DNA of 64,000 nt from Caecitellus pseudoparvulus (GCA_965644315.1 CBFFRQ010000089.1:310001-374000), one strand, 5' to 3'; positions 46,677 through 57,065 are shown, numbered from the stretch's first letter. Made by a program: numbers and translations. Notes: generated by a model from the letters alone, not told the origin.

Positions 46677-49600
46677 ATGTTGGGACCAGGGGACTTGCAG
46701 GACTTTGATGACACTGTGCTGAAATCCCTCGGCGGGCTGGATGCCCTCGTGCAGGGCCTGGGCACTGACCCCAAGAAGGGACTGAGCAGCGAACAGGTGG
46801 CAGCCAGCCGGCGTCGGTTCGGCAGCAACAAGCTGCCCGACAAGGAGCTGACGAGTTTCTGGGAGCACCTGTGGGAAGCCTTTCAAGATCGCACGGTGAT
46901 CATCCTCGTCATCAGCGCCGTCGTGCAGGTGCTCTTCGCCGTCTTCGTCAGGTAAGTTCTTGTCACACGTGGTGACAGGGGGGGCTGTCTCAAACCACGC
47001 CGTCAGCAGCCACTGCCGTTGCGTTTCGCCCTGGCACACGCCCACCCGCCTTTCCCCCCCATGTGCGCAGTGACGACGGCGCCGACATCGTGCAGGCGTG
47101 CGCCATTGTGCTGTGTGCGTGCAGGCGCCCGCTTGTCGGCGAACTTTCCATTTCCGCAGCACACCCACCACGCCGCGCCCTTTGCAGCTGTGGCCATCGT
47201 GTCTGGCATTGCCTCTGCCCAGAACTACGTGGGGGAGCGGGAGTTCGCCAGTTTGACGGCCCTGAAGCAAGACCGCCCCGTGCAGGTGCAGCGTGTGAGC
47301 GCCAGCGGGGAATCCCACGTGGTGCAGGTGTCTGTTCACGACCTGGTGGTGGGGGACGTCGTCCTGCTGGCGGCAGGCGACATCCTGGCGGCAGATGGCG
47401 TGCTGCTGGAGGGGCACCGTGTGGGGGTGAACCAGTCCAACTTGACGGGGGAGTCTGACGTCGTGGCCAAGTCCAGCGCCGACCCCGTGTTGCTGGGCGG
47501 CAGCGTGGTGGTGGAGGGGTACGGCTCCTACCTCGTCGTGTGCGTGGGGGAGGAGAGCCAGTACGGCCGCATCACCAAGGAGGTGCAGGAGCGCGAGCCC
47601 CCCCGCACACCCCTGGAGGAGAAGCTGGACGACCTGGCCGACCTCATCGGCTGGGCGGGGCTGGGCGTGGGCGGCCTCACCACCGCCGCTCTCTCCGTCA
47701 TGTGGCTGCTGGGGCAGGAGGACCCCCTGTCCCTGCAGAACGAGTGGATCGACCTGTTGAAGTTCTTCGTCGTGGGGCTCGTCATCGTCGTGGTGGCGGT
47801 GCCCGAGGGCCTGCCCCTGGCCGTCACCATCTCCCTGCAGTTCTCCATGCAGCGCATGGTGGCGGACCGCATCCTGGTGCGGGAGATGAAGGCCTGCGAG
47901 ACCTCCGGCTCCGCCAACGTCATCTGCTCCGACAAGACCGGCACGCTGACGGAGAACAAGATGAAGGTGGTGGATGCCTGGCTGGCCGCTGCACCCGACA
48001 CCGCCGTGCAGTCGCCCAAGGCCGCCCTGGCGCCTGCCGTGGCACAGGAGCTGGCCAAAGCCATCGCGCTGAACACCTCTGCGCACGAGCAGGAGGGCGA
48101 CGCCGGGTTCATGGGCAACCCCACGGAGGTGGCCATGCTGAACTGGCTGGCGGCAGGGCTGGGCTGCGAGGTGGAGGCCATGCGGGATGCCGCCCCCACG
48201 CGCTTCCGCATCCCCTTCGACTCCCTGCGCAAGTGCATGACCACCGTGACGGCAGGGCAGGGCGGGGACTTTGCCGTCTACTGCAAGGGCGCCCCGGAGC
48301 TGCTGCTGCCCCAGGCCAGCCAGGTGGCTCGCCCCGACGGTAGCGTCGTGGAGCTGACGGAGGGGGAGGTGGCCACCCTGCAAGACCGCATCGCGGCCAT
48401 GGCCTCTGCAGGCCTGCGCACCATCGCCGTCATGAGCAAGACCATCGACGCACAGGACGCAGTGGAGGGCCTGGGCATTCCCGGCCCAGCTGACGCTGCG
48501 GGGGTGGGGGCTGAGGAGGAGGAGGCGGCGTGGGAGGGCGCAGCGGACAACGGCGCGCTGGACGACGACTTCACGCTGCTGGCCATCCTGGGCATCGCCG
48601 ACCCCATCCGGGCAGCAGTGCCGGGGGCGGTGGCCAAGTGCAACGCGGCGGGTGTGCGGGTCATCATGGTGACTGGGGACTACGCCCCCACCGCCGTCAG
48701 CATCGCCAAGGAGGCTGGCATCCTGAAGGAGGAGGGGCTGGTCATGCAGGGGCACGAGTTCCGCGCCAAGACCGAGGCGCAGCGGCGGGACATCGTCCCG
48801 CGCCTGGCCGTCCTCGCCCGCTCCTCTCCCAACGACAAGCTGCTGCTGGTGAACACGCTCCTGGACATGGGCGCCATCGTGTCTGTGACGGGGGACGGTA
48901 CCAACGACGCGCCCGCCCTGCGCGCAGCGACTGTGGGCCTGGCCATGGGCATCGCCGGCACGGAGGTGGCCAAGGAGGCCTCCGACATCGTCGTGCTGGA
49001 CGACAACTTCGCCTCCATCGTGCAGAGCGTCAAGTGGGGCCGCGCCATCGTGGAGAATGTGCGGAAATTCCTGCAGTTCCAGCTCACCGTGAACGTCAGC
49101 GCCTGCCTGCTCACCTTCATCGTCGCCTGCTTGAACGGCGGGGACATGTCCAAGTTCCCCCTCAACTCCGTCGAACTGCTGTGGGTGAACCTCATCATGG
49201 ACTCCTTCGCCGCCCTGGCCCTGGCAACGGAGCCCCCCAACGAGGCCCTGCTGCAGCGCCTGCCAGAGGGCCGCGGCACTCCCCTCATCACCACCCGCAT
49301 GTGGAAGCACCTGCTGGGGCACGGCCTCGTGCAGACTGCCGTGCTGCTGGTGTTGACCATGCACCCCGACGCTGCGGAGTGGGTGGGCGCCCCCGCCTTC
49401 GGGGACCTGCAGCACATGACCTTCATCTTCAACGTCTTCGTGTTCATGCAGGTGTTCAACATGTTCAACTGCCGCAAGATCCACGACGAGGGCGGCGTCT
49501 TCAAGGACCTCGGCGACTCCACCCTGCTCACCGGCGTGCTGGCTGTCATCGTTGGCGGGCAGTACGCCATGGTCACCTTCGGCGGCGACGTCGTGCAGAC

Positions 49601-49844
49601 GGTGCCCCTCACCACCGACCAGTGGCTGCTGTCCATGGCCATTGGCGCCTGCAGTCTGCCCCTCGGCGCGCTCCTGCGCCTGCTCCCCGTCGGTGCAGAG
49701 GCCAACGTGGACGCGGCGTCGCCAGCCGGCAAGGCTGCAGCTGTGGCCAGCTCTGGCTTCACGCACCCCTCCCTGGCCAGCGCCATGTTTCCCGCCGCAG
49801 CAAAGCCCCGCAGCAGGTCTTCGGGCGCACTGAAGCTGCAATGA
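46677..49844 (+). CDS. P-type calcium ATPase, subtype IIB (plasma-membrane PMCA-like)
   Basis: Pumps calcium out of the cytosol using ATP. Three exons: 46677-46951, 47071-47114 and 47188-49844; introns are 119 bp (GTAAGT) and 73 bp (GTGCGT), giving about 991 residues. The tiny 44-bp exon rebuilds the second span region (SDDGADIVQACAIVLSVAIV) in phase, supporting the model. Features in order: N-terminal autoinhibitory-like helix (GGLDALVQGLGTDPKKGLS), actuator motif NLTGESD, span four VAVPEGLPLAVTISL, phosphorylation site SDKTGTLTENKM (~354), nucleotide domain, hinge TGDGTNDAPAL (~673), and six C-terminal spans including LLWVNLIMDSFAALALATE. The C-terminal tail is short and Ser/Lys-rich (KPRSRSSGALKLQ), without the long calmodulin-binding extension of animal PMCAs. 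Confidence 0.96.
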
Positions 49845-50302
49845 TGCGTTGCGTGACACGTAGCCTGCAATGCACGTCTATGAATTCTCCCCGCGCTTCG
49901 TGAAACGAGCTCGAAACGCCGAGCAGTGCACGGCGCACTCCTGCAAAGACTACCCACTCTGTCGCCCAGCAGGGGGCCAACGGAGAAGGCATGCTGCTGC
50001 ATGCTCGTCTTTCTGCACGTCAGTGAGGGACGTACCGCAGGCAGCCCCTCCGTTGTTCTGTCCCCCGTCGAGGAGGCGCGTGCTTCGTTTTTTGTCGAGC
50101 GTGCTTGCTCAGAATACTTGCTGGCGCCGGCACTCGCCGTCCCGCCCCACAAACCAAGCACCCCCCGCACCCACACCCCGGCCTTCGCAAGTGACCCACC
50201 ACATGGGATATAATCCTGCTCACGAACAAGTCCGAGCAGTCTTCACCGCGGCCTGCAGCTGCTGCTTTCTGCACCGCCAGCCTTCTATTCTCCACACCCC
50301 GC
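49845..50302. other. Intergenic region, 458 bp
   Basis: Between two plus-strand genes; it contains the calcium pump 3' end and the upstream region of the DMT transporter gene. Apart from a TATA-like box near 50208 nothing was recognised. Confidence 0.35.
50208..50214 (+). promoter_or_regulatory. TATA-like box upstream of the DMT transporter gene
   Basis: The sequence atataat sits 89-95 bp before the ATG at 50303, in an otherwise GC-rich stretch. Distance and orientation suit a core promoter. Sequence alone supports this. Confidence 0.3.
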
Positions 50303-51899
50303 ATGGAAACACCGCCTGTGCGTGCCGTGCAGCGTACCCAGAGCTGCAAGCAGCCAAGGTGCACTGAAAAATACCCCCCTTTATCCCCCACAGCTGGATT
50401 CCTCTCCTGGCGTCGTGCTGGAGGAGGAACGCGGCGCTGCATGCGCACAGGCTTCGCCACACGCCAGCGCCACGCCCACCGCCAGCCCCTCCAAGCCCAA
50501 GGCACCCCTGCCTGCAGGCGGCAGTGATGGCCAAATCAGCAACCCAGTCAAGGGCGCCTCTCCTGGCGGGCCAGTTGTGGACCCTGAAGACCCCTGCACG
50601 GCCGGCTGCCCGCCAAGTGTCGACAGCACATTCGATGCTGGGCACATGCACCCGGGGGAGCTGCTGTGGGGCGGCGCCGCCACCCAGCCCAACAGCAACA
50701 GCAGTGACAGCCTGCCGTCCCTTGTCCCAGAGGACGCCAAGTACGCGCCCCTCGTGCTGCCTTCCCTGAACCCTAAGCCCCCTGCCCTGCTGGAGGCCGA
50801 GCCCACCCCCACCTGCTCCAACTCCACCATCATCCTCTCCGCCATCCTCGTCGGCGTGCAGTACGGCCTGGGCAGCAGCATCCTCGGCATGAGCTCCCGT
50901 CTCCTGGACACGCAGGCGTGGGCGGTGGTGACGCAGCTGAATGCCTTCGGGCGTGTGCTGGGCCTGGCCACCATCATCGGCGTGGAGGGCTTCTGGCGGG
51001 GAAACTGGCCCAAACCCGGCTCCCCTGGCACCTCCCTCTTCGACAGCCAGGGCTGGATGAGCGCCGTGACGAGTGCTGCCCAGGTGGCCATCTACATCGC
51101 CGTGCACTTCCTCACCACGACGGGAGACGTCGGCATCCTCCTCGCACTCACCATGCTGTACAACGTCGTGCCGGTAGCATACGGCATTCTGCGCGCAGGG
51201 GAGCGCCTGACGCTGCCCAAGGCGGTGGGCTTCGCTGCCTCGGCCGCCGCCACAGTGTGCCTGGCCATCGCAGGCCTGGGCGGCGGCGGTGGGGGTGGCG
51301 GCGTGGATGGCGCCACCATTGCCCTGCAGGTGGTGCTGCTCTGTGTCTGCATCTGCGGGTGGGGCACGACGGACACGATCTTTGCTCGCGTGGGCCGGCG
51401 CATGCACGTCATCACGGCGGCGGCGTGGTACGCCATGGGCTGCATCGTGCTCACGGCCGTGGTGGGGCAGGGCACCATGCTGTTCCGGCAGGCAGAGGGT
51501 GCCGTGCCGCACTCTGCCATCCCCAGCACGCCCACCGGCGGCGCCAACCCGCTCTTTGGGTACCTGCTCATCCTCGGCACCAACGCCACGGCCACGCTGG
51601 GCTGGTACGGCTACGTGAAGCTGGGGCAGGTCGCAGATGCGAGCCTGTTCGTGCCCATCGTCGCAGCGCTCATGACGGCACTGCCTGCCATCGTCACCTC
51701 CGTCGTGCTGGGCGAAGGGTGGGGTGCCCTGAAGGTCATTGGCGTCATTGCCGCGGTGCTGTCAGCTGTGGCCATGGGCGTGCCACCCCCCAAGTCCACC
51801 TGGTGCAGCCGAGGCACCAAGCTCCCCACAGTCATCAGCCTGGACCCCGCGTCCACCAAGCCTGCAGACCCCAGTATCGCCGAGACGTCCCTTGTTTGA
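50303..51899 (+). CDS. Drug/metabolite transporter (EamA/DMT-like) family membrane protein
   Basis: Two exons: a 15-bp first exon 50303-50317 (METPP) and 50394-51899, joined in phase over a 76-bp intron (GTGCGT donor, CCACAG acceptor), about 506 residues. The long frame has no ATG near its start, which is why the micro-exon is needed. The first ~150 residues are disordered and Ser/Pro-rich. About ten hydrophobic helices follow (IILSAILVGVQYGLGSSILG, VAIYIAVHFLTTTGDVGILL, AVGFAASAAATVCLAIAGLG, IALQVVLLCVCICGW, LFVPIVAALMTALPAIVTSV, VIGVIAAVLSAVAMG). The paired final helices, with VVLGEGWGALKVIGVIAA before the last span, are typical of EamA-type carriers. A Gly-only loop (GGGGGGGG) lies mid-protein. 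Substrate unknown. Confidence 0.65.
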
Positions 51900-51910
51900 G
51901 CACGCCCACC

Positions 51911-52804
51911 TCACGCTTCGTCGGCCATTAGGGCCATGAGCGCCGCGGTGGTGTCCCCCCCCGCCGCATCCAGCGCACGCCGGGCAGCCTCCCGCTGCGC
52001 CTGCGAGGCACTGCTGCGCCCCAAGATCTCCAGCAGCGCCCCGACATCGTCCCTCCACCGCGAGGCGCTGCCCTCCCCGTGCAGCACCTCCAGGTCAGGC
52101 TCTGCGAGGGGTTTGGGCAGGGTTGCCGGGACACCTGGCGGCAGCGCCAGCGCCGCTGCTGCCTCTCGCCAAGCTGGGGACCAAGCAGTGTCTCCGCACG
52201 CCTGAATGGCCGGCAGCTGGTCCGCCAGCAGCTTGGCAAAGGCGATGTTGGGGTATGCGTGCGGGCGGCAGTGGCGCAGGAAAGCCCACGCCTGCGCCAG
52301 GCCCCAGTCCTTGCGCAGCTGCAGCAGCACCCACAGGACGACAGTGGCAGAGCGACTGCGCCCTGCACTGCAATGCACGAGCACTGGCGGCGTCGCGGCG
52401 CGCACAGCCTCCCGTGCCTGCTGGAAGACTGCACACACAGTTTCATGCCCCGCTTCCTCAACCCACTTGCCAGAGTCGTGCATGTCCAGCTCCACCAACT
52501 GCACGCCAGCCTCGCCCAGCGCCGCACGGGGGTACCATGCGCCCAGCTCGGCCCCTGCCACGTTCAGCACGGCGGCGATGCCGTGCTCCTTCATCCACGC
52601 CGAGTCCTCCACGGCGTGGCCAGAGGCCAGGTACAGCAACCCAGGCACCACTTCCGAATGCTGTGCCGTGTTGCCCTGCCCCAACTTCGGCGGTTCAAAA
52701 GCATGCACAATGGCTGCATCATACTCCTCGCTCAAGCCGTCTGAAGAAGTGGTGGCCTCGTCGCCCGGGACGCTCGGCGCTGGAGCGCCTGCTTGGTCAG
52801 CCAT
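51911..52804 (-). CDS. Dual-specificity protein phosphatase with C-terminal UBA-like domain
   Basis: Removes phosphate from Tyr and Ser/Thr residues. Single exon, 297 residues from ATG 52804 (MADQAGAPAPS); the frame extends upstream but only with a GTG. After a ~50-residue variable N terminus the phosphatase domain begins at HSEVVPGLLYLASGHAVED. The general-acid Asp is probably in LVELDMHDSG, and the catalytic loop HCSAGRSRSATVV (residues ~142-154) has the Cys, Arg and following Ser required for activity. The C-terminal ~45 residues (LLEILGRSSASQAQREAARR, then ALDAAGGDTTAALMALM) read like a three-helix UBA domain, which binds ubiquitin. Its stop is 11 bp from that of the DMT transporter gene (convergent), and its start is 245 bp from the copper pump start (divergent). 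Confidence 0.9.
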   Translation of the reverse strand: MADQAGAPAPSVPGDEATTSSDGLSEEYDAAIVHAFEPPKLGQGNTAQHSEVVPGLLYLASGHAVEDSAWMKEHGIAAVLNVAGAELGAWYPRAALGEAGVQLVELDMHDSGKWVEEAGHETVCAVFQQAREAVRAATPPVLVHCSAGRSRSATVVLWVLLQLRKDWGLAQAWAFLRHCRPHAYPNIAFAKLLADQLPAIQACGDTAWSPAWREAAAALALPPGVPATLPKPLAEPDLEVLHGEGSASRWRDDVGALLEILGRSSASQAQREAARRALDAAGGDTTAALMALMADEA

Positions 52805-53049
52805 GCTGAAGCCAAGGGCACTGCACTTGGCGATCACTCTTGCGTGCGTGGCAGGGGGGCAGCGGGTGCGTCAGGGGCGGGGCGGCGCAAACAGCCGCGT
52901 CAACTCAACAACAAAGTCCTGCACAATTTGATCGCACTTGCTCATGTCTGCGCGCCCCGTCCTGCTGGCCGACTTGTACAACCCACCACTTTGGGTGCGA
53001 ACTGCGGCTTTTGGGCCACGGGTTCCGTGCCTCCGAGCAATTGCTCGCG
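52805..53049. promoter_or_regulatory. Short divergent promoter region, phosphatase and copper ATPase
   Basis: 245 bp separate the start codons of the two divergent genes. The AT-richer segment aactcaacaacaaag (~52901-52915) is the only outlier. A bidirectional promoter is inferred from geometry. Confidence 0.35.
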
Positions 53050-56000
53050 ATGGCGTCTCAAGCTGCCTACGCCGCTGCTCCCCAGCATGCGGGCCCCCTG
53101 TTCAGCGTTGAGCTGACCATTGAAGGCATGACGTGTGCTTCCTGTGTGTCCACTGTGCGGTCAGCCCTCGTGGACTTGCCGCAAGTCCAAGATGCTTCAG
53201 TCAACCTCGCCAGCGAAACGGCCACAGTCTCGGTGCGGGGGGACGCAGAGGCCGGCAAAGCCGACGTCAGCAAGTTGGTGGAGGCCGTGGAGGGCGTGGG
53301 TTTCGGCGCACAGGTCCTGCGCAGCGATGCTGCGCCAGCCGCCGGTGGCCACGTTGTCACGCTGGCCATCGAGGGCATGACGTGTGCCTCCTGCGTGTCC
53401 ACCGTCACGGCGGCGCTGGAGGGCGAGTCAGCCGCCGCATCCGCATCCGTGAACCTCGTGGCTGAGACCGCCTCTGTGGTGCTGGCCCACGGCGTGTCGC
53501 CAGGCGACGCCGTGCCGGCCCTGCTCCGTGCCGTGGAGGACGTCGGCTTCGGCGCCTCCCTGCAGTCTGTGCGGTCTGCCGCCCGCGACGGGAGCCAAGC
53601 GTCGAAACCTGCGGAAGTCTACGACTGGGCGAGCGCCGGAGCTCGCCTGTTGACGGAGAGCAGTGGCGACACGCTGAACTCAGCCGCAGTGGCGGTGGAC
53701 TCCATGCGCGCCCGGCAAGCCGAGACCCAGCGCAAGTGGCTGTGGCGGTGCATCATCGCAGGCGTCTTTGCCCTGCCCAACCTGGTCGTGACCATGCTGC
53801 TGCCCCTGACCATCCCGTCGGTGGAGCACGCCCTGATGCAGGACGCCTTTGGCGTGCCTGGGCTGAACTGGATGGCAGTCGTGGGGGCAGTGCTGGCGGC
53901 GCCAGTGCAGTTCGGCAGCGCCATCCCCTTCTACCGCAAGGCGTGGTCTGCAGCACGCCACGGCACCTTTGGCATGGACTTCCTGGTCACCGCCGGCACC
54001 ACCATCGCCTATGGCGCCTCCCTCATCGACGTCTTCGTCGCGGTTGCCAGCGCCGGCGAGACCAAGTCCCACGCCATGTTCGAGACCTCCTCCACCCTGC
54101 TCTGGTTCGTCATCCTGGGCAAGTACCTGGAGTACTCTGCACGCTCCCACACCAGTGCCGCCATTTTCAGCCTCATGCAGCTGCAGGCCGACACTGCCCG
54201 AGTGCTGCTGCCGGACAGTGAGACAGAGGCGGTGCCCACCTCGCCACAAGACACGGCTGGCGAGCGCGCCCACGGCCTGGTGCCTGCAGATGACGCGCTG
54301 GCAGGGCTGTCTGCGGCAGACCACAGCGGCTTCGAGGAGCACCGGGTGCCCTCCTCTCGCCTGCGCCCAGGTGACTATGTGAAGGTATACGTGGGGGAGC
54401 AGTTCCCAGTGGATGCCACCGTCATCTGCGGCATCACGTCGGTGGACGAAGCCATGCTGACGGGCGAGTCGGTGCCTGTGCGCCGTGGGGTGGGCGCGCC
54501 GGTCATGGGCTCCACAGTGAACGTGGGGGATGTGGTGCTGGCCCGGTGCACCGCCGACGTCGGTTCCTCTGCCGTCAGCCGCATTGTGCAGCTGGTGCAG
54601 AACGCGCAGTCCAGTCGCACCAGCATGCAGGACATGACGGACCGCGTGAGTGCCGTGTTCTCCCCACTCGTCTTTGCCATCGCAGCGGCCACGCTGGGCA
54701 TCTGGTGTGGCCTGGTTTTCGGCGGCGTGGTGGGGGCGGACGCTGTCCCGGCAGGCTCCACGCCCTTCCTCTTCGTCCTGCGCTTCTCCCTCTCGGTCGT
54801 CGTCATCGCTTGCCCCTGTGCACTGGGCCTGGCCACGCCAACGGCAGTCATGGTGGGCACGGGGGTGGGCGCACGCATGGGCGTCCTCATCAAGGGTGGC
54901 GCTGCACTGGAGGGTGCCAGCAAGGTGGACACCGTGGTCCTGGACAAGACTGGCACCATCACCACCGGCGAGCCAGTCGTGACGGAGGCCGTGCTGACCC
55001 CTTGGAGCTCTGGCGCCCCCGCCGGCGAACGCAAGGGGGACGGGACCAAGTCCACCCCCGCCCGTGCCTGCTGTGCTGCGGAGGACATTGGCCCGGAGGT
55101 GCACGCGGACGGCGGCTTCCACGCCGTGTCTGACCTGACGACGCTGCTGCGCGTCGCCATCGCCCTGGAGACGGGCTCCGACCACCCCATTTCCAAGGCC
55201 ATCTGCGACCTGGCCCAGGCAGCCAAGCGCCGCAGCGTGAGCCAGCTGGTGCTGGGGGCAGGCGGAGGGGGCGCCCGGGAGGCGACGACGGCAGGCAGCG
55301 CAGCCATCCCCCCTGCCCTGGTGGTGTCGGATTCGCACAAGGTCATCGCGGGCAAGGGTGTGATGTGTGAGCTGGAGAGCATGGGCACCGCCTATGCCGG
55401 CAGCGCCAAGTGGATGGAGAAGCTGGGCATGGCCATGGGCCCGACGGCAGAGGCGGAAGCTGAGGCCCTGCGCAGACAGGGCAAGACTGTCATCTGCATC
55501 GCCGTCAAGGGGCGTGTCGTGGGCCTTCTGGCTGTGGCCGACGCTCCCCGGGCAGACTCGGCAGGCGCCATCGCAGCGCTGCACCGGCAGGGCCTGCAGG
55601 TGTGGATGTTGACGGGGGACCACGCCGCGACAGCCGTGGCAGTGGGCGCAGCAGTGGGCATCCCCAAGGCACGCGTGGCCGCGGGCATGAAGCCCGAGGA
55701 CAAGCAGGCCACTGTGAAGCACCTCCAGGATGAGGGGCGTGTGGTGGCCTTTGTGGGGGACGGCATCAACGACTCACCCGCCTTGGTGCAGGCAGACGTG
55801 GGCATCGCCATGGGTGGCGGCACGCAGGTGGCCATGGATGCCGGGGACGTCGTGCTGGTGCGTGGCACGCTGGCTGACGTGCACACTGCCCTGGACCTCT
55901 CCCGCACCGTCTTCCGCCGTATCCGGTACAACCTCGTGTGGGCGCTGGCGTACAACACCCTGGGCATCCCCCTCGCAGCGGGCGCCCTGTGGCCCTTCAC

Positions 56001-56430
56001 AGGCACTGGCATCCCGCCTCAGGCCGCCGCTCTCGCCATGGCCCTGTCTTCCGTCTGCGTCGTGCTGTCCTCCCTGCACCTGAACCTGTACAAGGTGCCC
56101 ACAGTGCAGGGCGAGGAACGGGGGGCGGACGAGGAGGCCGAAGACAAGGCCATCCTGTCCAAGGCTGGCGACGAGGAGGATGCCGAGGGGGGGACACAGG
56201 ATGAGGAGGACACGTCTCTGTTCAAGCAGCACTGCACGTGCTCGTGTGAGGCCTGCCGCGGCAACAAGCGCTTCACTGCCGGCGGCACTGGCGGGCAGCT
56301 GGCCCAGCAGGATGCGCTGCAAGGCGAGGCAGTGCCGGACGTCCAGCCCTGTGGCTGTGACACCTGCGAGTGTGCCTACAGGCCTTCCACCTCCACAGAC
56401 ACTGCCGTGCTGGAACCCGGCCTGCCCTGA
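53050..56430 (+). CDS. Copper-transporting P1B-type ATPase (ATP7/CCC2-like)
   Basis: Exports cytosolic copper(I) into the secretory pathway or out of the cell. Single exon, 1,126 residues, from ATG 53050; upstream in-frame sequence offers only non-ATG starts. Two N-terminal heavy-metal-associated domains each carry GMTCASC (residues ~26 and ~109), the site that receives copper from a chaperone. Eight membrane helices follow. The metal-path motif is CPCALGLATP (~589), the phosphorylation site DKTGTITTG (~632), the SDHPIS signature with the conserved His-Pro is near 711, and the hinge GDGINDSPAL is near 903. The C-terminal tail after the last span is acidic and then unusually Cys-rich (CTCSCEACRGNKR, CGCDTCECAY; residues ~1063-1112), which could bind extra copper. 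Unlike animal ATP7 there are two rather than six N-terminal metal domains, as in fungal CCC2. Confidence 0.96.
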   Translation: MASQAAYAAAPQHAGPLFSVELTIEGMTCASCVSTVRSALVDLPQVQDASVNLASETATVSVRGDAEAGKADVSKLVEAVEGVGFGAQVLRSDAAPAAGGHVVTLAIEGMTCASCVSTVTAALEGESAAASASVNLVAETASVVLAHGVSPGDAVPALLRAVEDVGFGASLQSVRSAARDGSQASKPAEVYDWASAGARLLTESSGDTLNSAAVAVDSMRARQAETQRKWLWRCIIAGVFALPNLVVTMLLPLTIPSVEHALMQDAFGVPGLNWMAVVGAVLAAPVQFGSAIPFYRKAWSAARHGTFGMDFLVTAGTTIAYGASLIDVFVAVASAGETKSHAMFETSSTLLWFVILGKYLEYSARSHTSAAIFSLMQLQADTARVLLPDSETEAVPTSPQDTAGERAHGLVPADDALAGLSAADHSGFEEHRVPSSRLRPGDYVKVYVGEQFPVDATVICGITSVDEAMLTGESVPVRRGVGAPVMGSTVNVGDVVLARCTADVGSSAVSRIVQLVQNAQSSRTSMQDMTDRVSAVFSPLVFAIAAATLGIWCGLVFGGVVGADAVPAGSTPFLFVLRFSLSVVVIACPCALGLATPTAVMVGTGVGARMGVLIKGGAALEGASKVDTVVLDKTGTITTGEPVVTEAVLTPWSSGAPAGERKGDGTKSTPARACCAAEDIGPEVHADGGFHAVSDLTTLLRVAIALETGSDHPISKAICDLAQAAKRRSVSQLVLGAGGGGAREATTAGSAAIPPALVVSDSHKVIAGKGVMCELESMGTAYAGSAKWMEKLGMAMGPTAEAEAEALRRQGKTVICIAVKGRVVGLLAVADAPRADSAGAIAALHRQGLQVWMLTGDHAATAVAVGAAVGIPKARVAAGMKPEDKQATVKHLQDEGRVVAFVGDGINDSPALVQADVGIAMGGGTQVAMDAGDVVLVRGTLADVHTALDLSRTVFRRIRYNLVWALAYNTLGIPLAAGALWPFTGTGIPPQAAALAMALSSVCVVLSSLHLNLYKVPTVQGEERGADEEAEDKAILSKAGDEEDAEGGTQDEEDTSLFKQHCTCSCEACRGNKRFTAGGTGGQLAQQDALQGEAVPDVQPCGCDTCECAYRPSTSTDTAVLEPGLP

Positions 56431-56502
56431 GTCCCCCGGCCCCTGCCCCACTCGGAGCGGCGGGGACAATGCACTCTCCATGATTGTCAATCTTTCAAAA
56501 CC

Positions 56503-56509
56503 ATAAATA
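56503..56509 (+). promoter_or_regulatory. TATA-like box upstream of the acyl carrier protein gene
   Basis: The sequence ataaata stands out in a GC-rich spacer, 83-89 bp before the ATG at 56592 and 73 bp after the copper pump stop. Core promoter use is inferred. Confidence 0.35.
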
Positions 56510-56591
56510 CCACTGTGCACCGCCGCCCGCCGCACCCACGCGCCCGAGCCAGCCGTGCCCCGACGCCGACACCACACCAACAGCGCCCGCC

Positions 56592-57065
56592 ATGCTGCGC
56601 GCCGTCACCGCTGCTGCCCGGGTGGCCACCACCGTCGTGCGCCCCGCAGTTGTGCAGCCTTTCATCGTGGAGGCTGTGACCCCCCTGCGTGCCATGTGCA
56701 CCGTCACACAGGTGAGCGGCGCAGGCGTGCCAGCGGTATTACCGCCACGCCCAACATCCGCAGCCCACGTCAGCGCACGTGGCCTCGCCTCTCCCCCCCT
56801 CGCGCCGCAGACCTTCCTGGATAGGGCAGAGGTGACTGAGCGTGTCCTGACTGTGCTGAAGGGCTTCGACAAGGTGGATGGTGCCAAGCTGTCTTCCGAG
56901 AGCCACTTCAAGAACGACTTGGGCCTGGACAGCCTGGACGCTGTGGAGGTGTGCATGGCGCTGGAGGAGGAGTTCTGCGTGCAGATCCCCGACGCCGAGG
57001 CGGACAAGATCTTCTCTGTCCCAGATGCCATTGAGTTCCTCGCCACGCACCCCCAGGCCAAGTAA
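56592..57065 (+). CDS. Mitochondrial acyl carrier protein
   Basis: Carries growing acyl chains for mitochondrial fatty acid/lipoate synthesis and is a respiratory complex I and iron-sulfur assembly partner in other eukaryotes. Two exons, 56592-56711 and 56811-57065, about 124 residues. The 99-bp intron (GTGAGC donor, CCGCAG acceptor) has no in-frame stop, so an unspliced reading adds 33 residues absent from the family. The N terminus is a basic, Ala/Val-rich mitochondrial presequence (MLRAVTAAARVATTVVRPAV). The mature domain has the phosphopantetheine motif LGLDSLDAVE, Ser at ~81. Other conserved segments are KVDGAKLSSESHFKNDLG, ALEEEFCVQIPDAEADKI and the C-terminal AIEFLATHPQAK. Confidence 0.95.
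   Translation: MLRAVTAAARVATTVVRPAVVQPFIVEAVTPLRAMCTVTQVSGAGVPAVLPPRPTSAAHVSARGLASPPLAPQTFLDRAEVTERVLTVLKGFDKVDGAKLSSESHFKNDLGLDSLDAVEVCMALEEEFCVQIPDAEADKIFSVPDAIEFLATHPQAK

Noticed and set aside
46581-49859. 1,092-codon open frame on the minus strand
   Set aside because: It lies exactly antisense to the calcium ATPase, whose motifs prove the plus strand is coding. The antisense product is Gly/His/Arg-rich with no domain; it is a by-product of high GC3.
50394-51931. Second plus-strand frame at 50918-51931 (337 codons)
   Set aside because: Out-of-frame shadow of the DMT transporter; Arg/His/Gly-rich and without membrane helices.
53680-55722. 680-codon minus-strand frame
   Set aside because: Antisense to the copper ATPase and without recognisable features.
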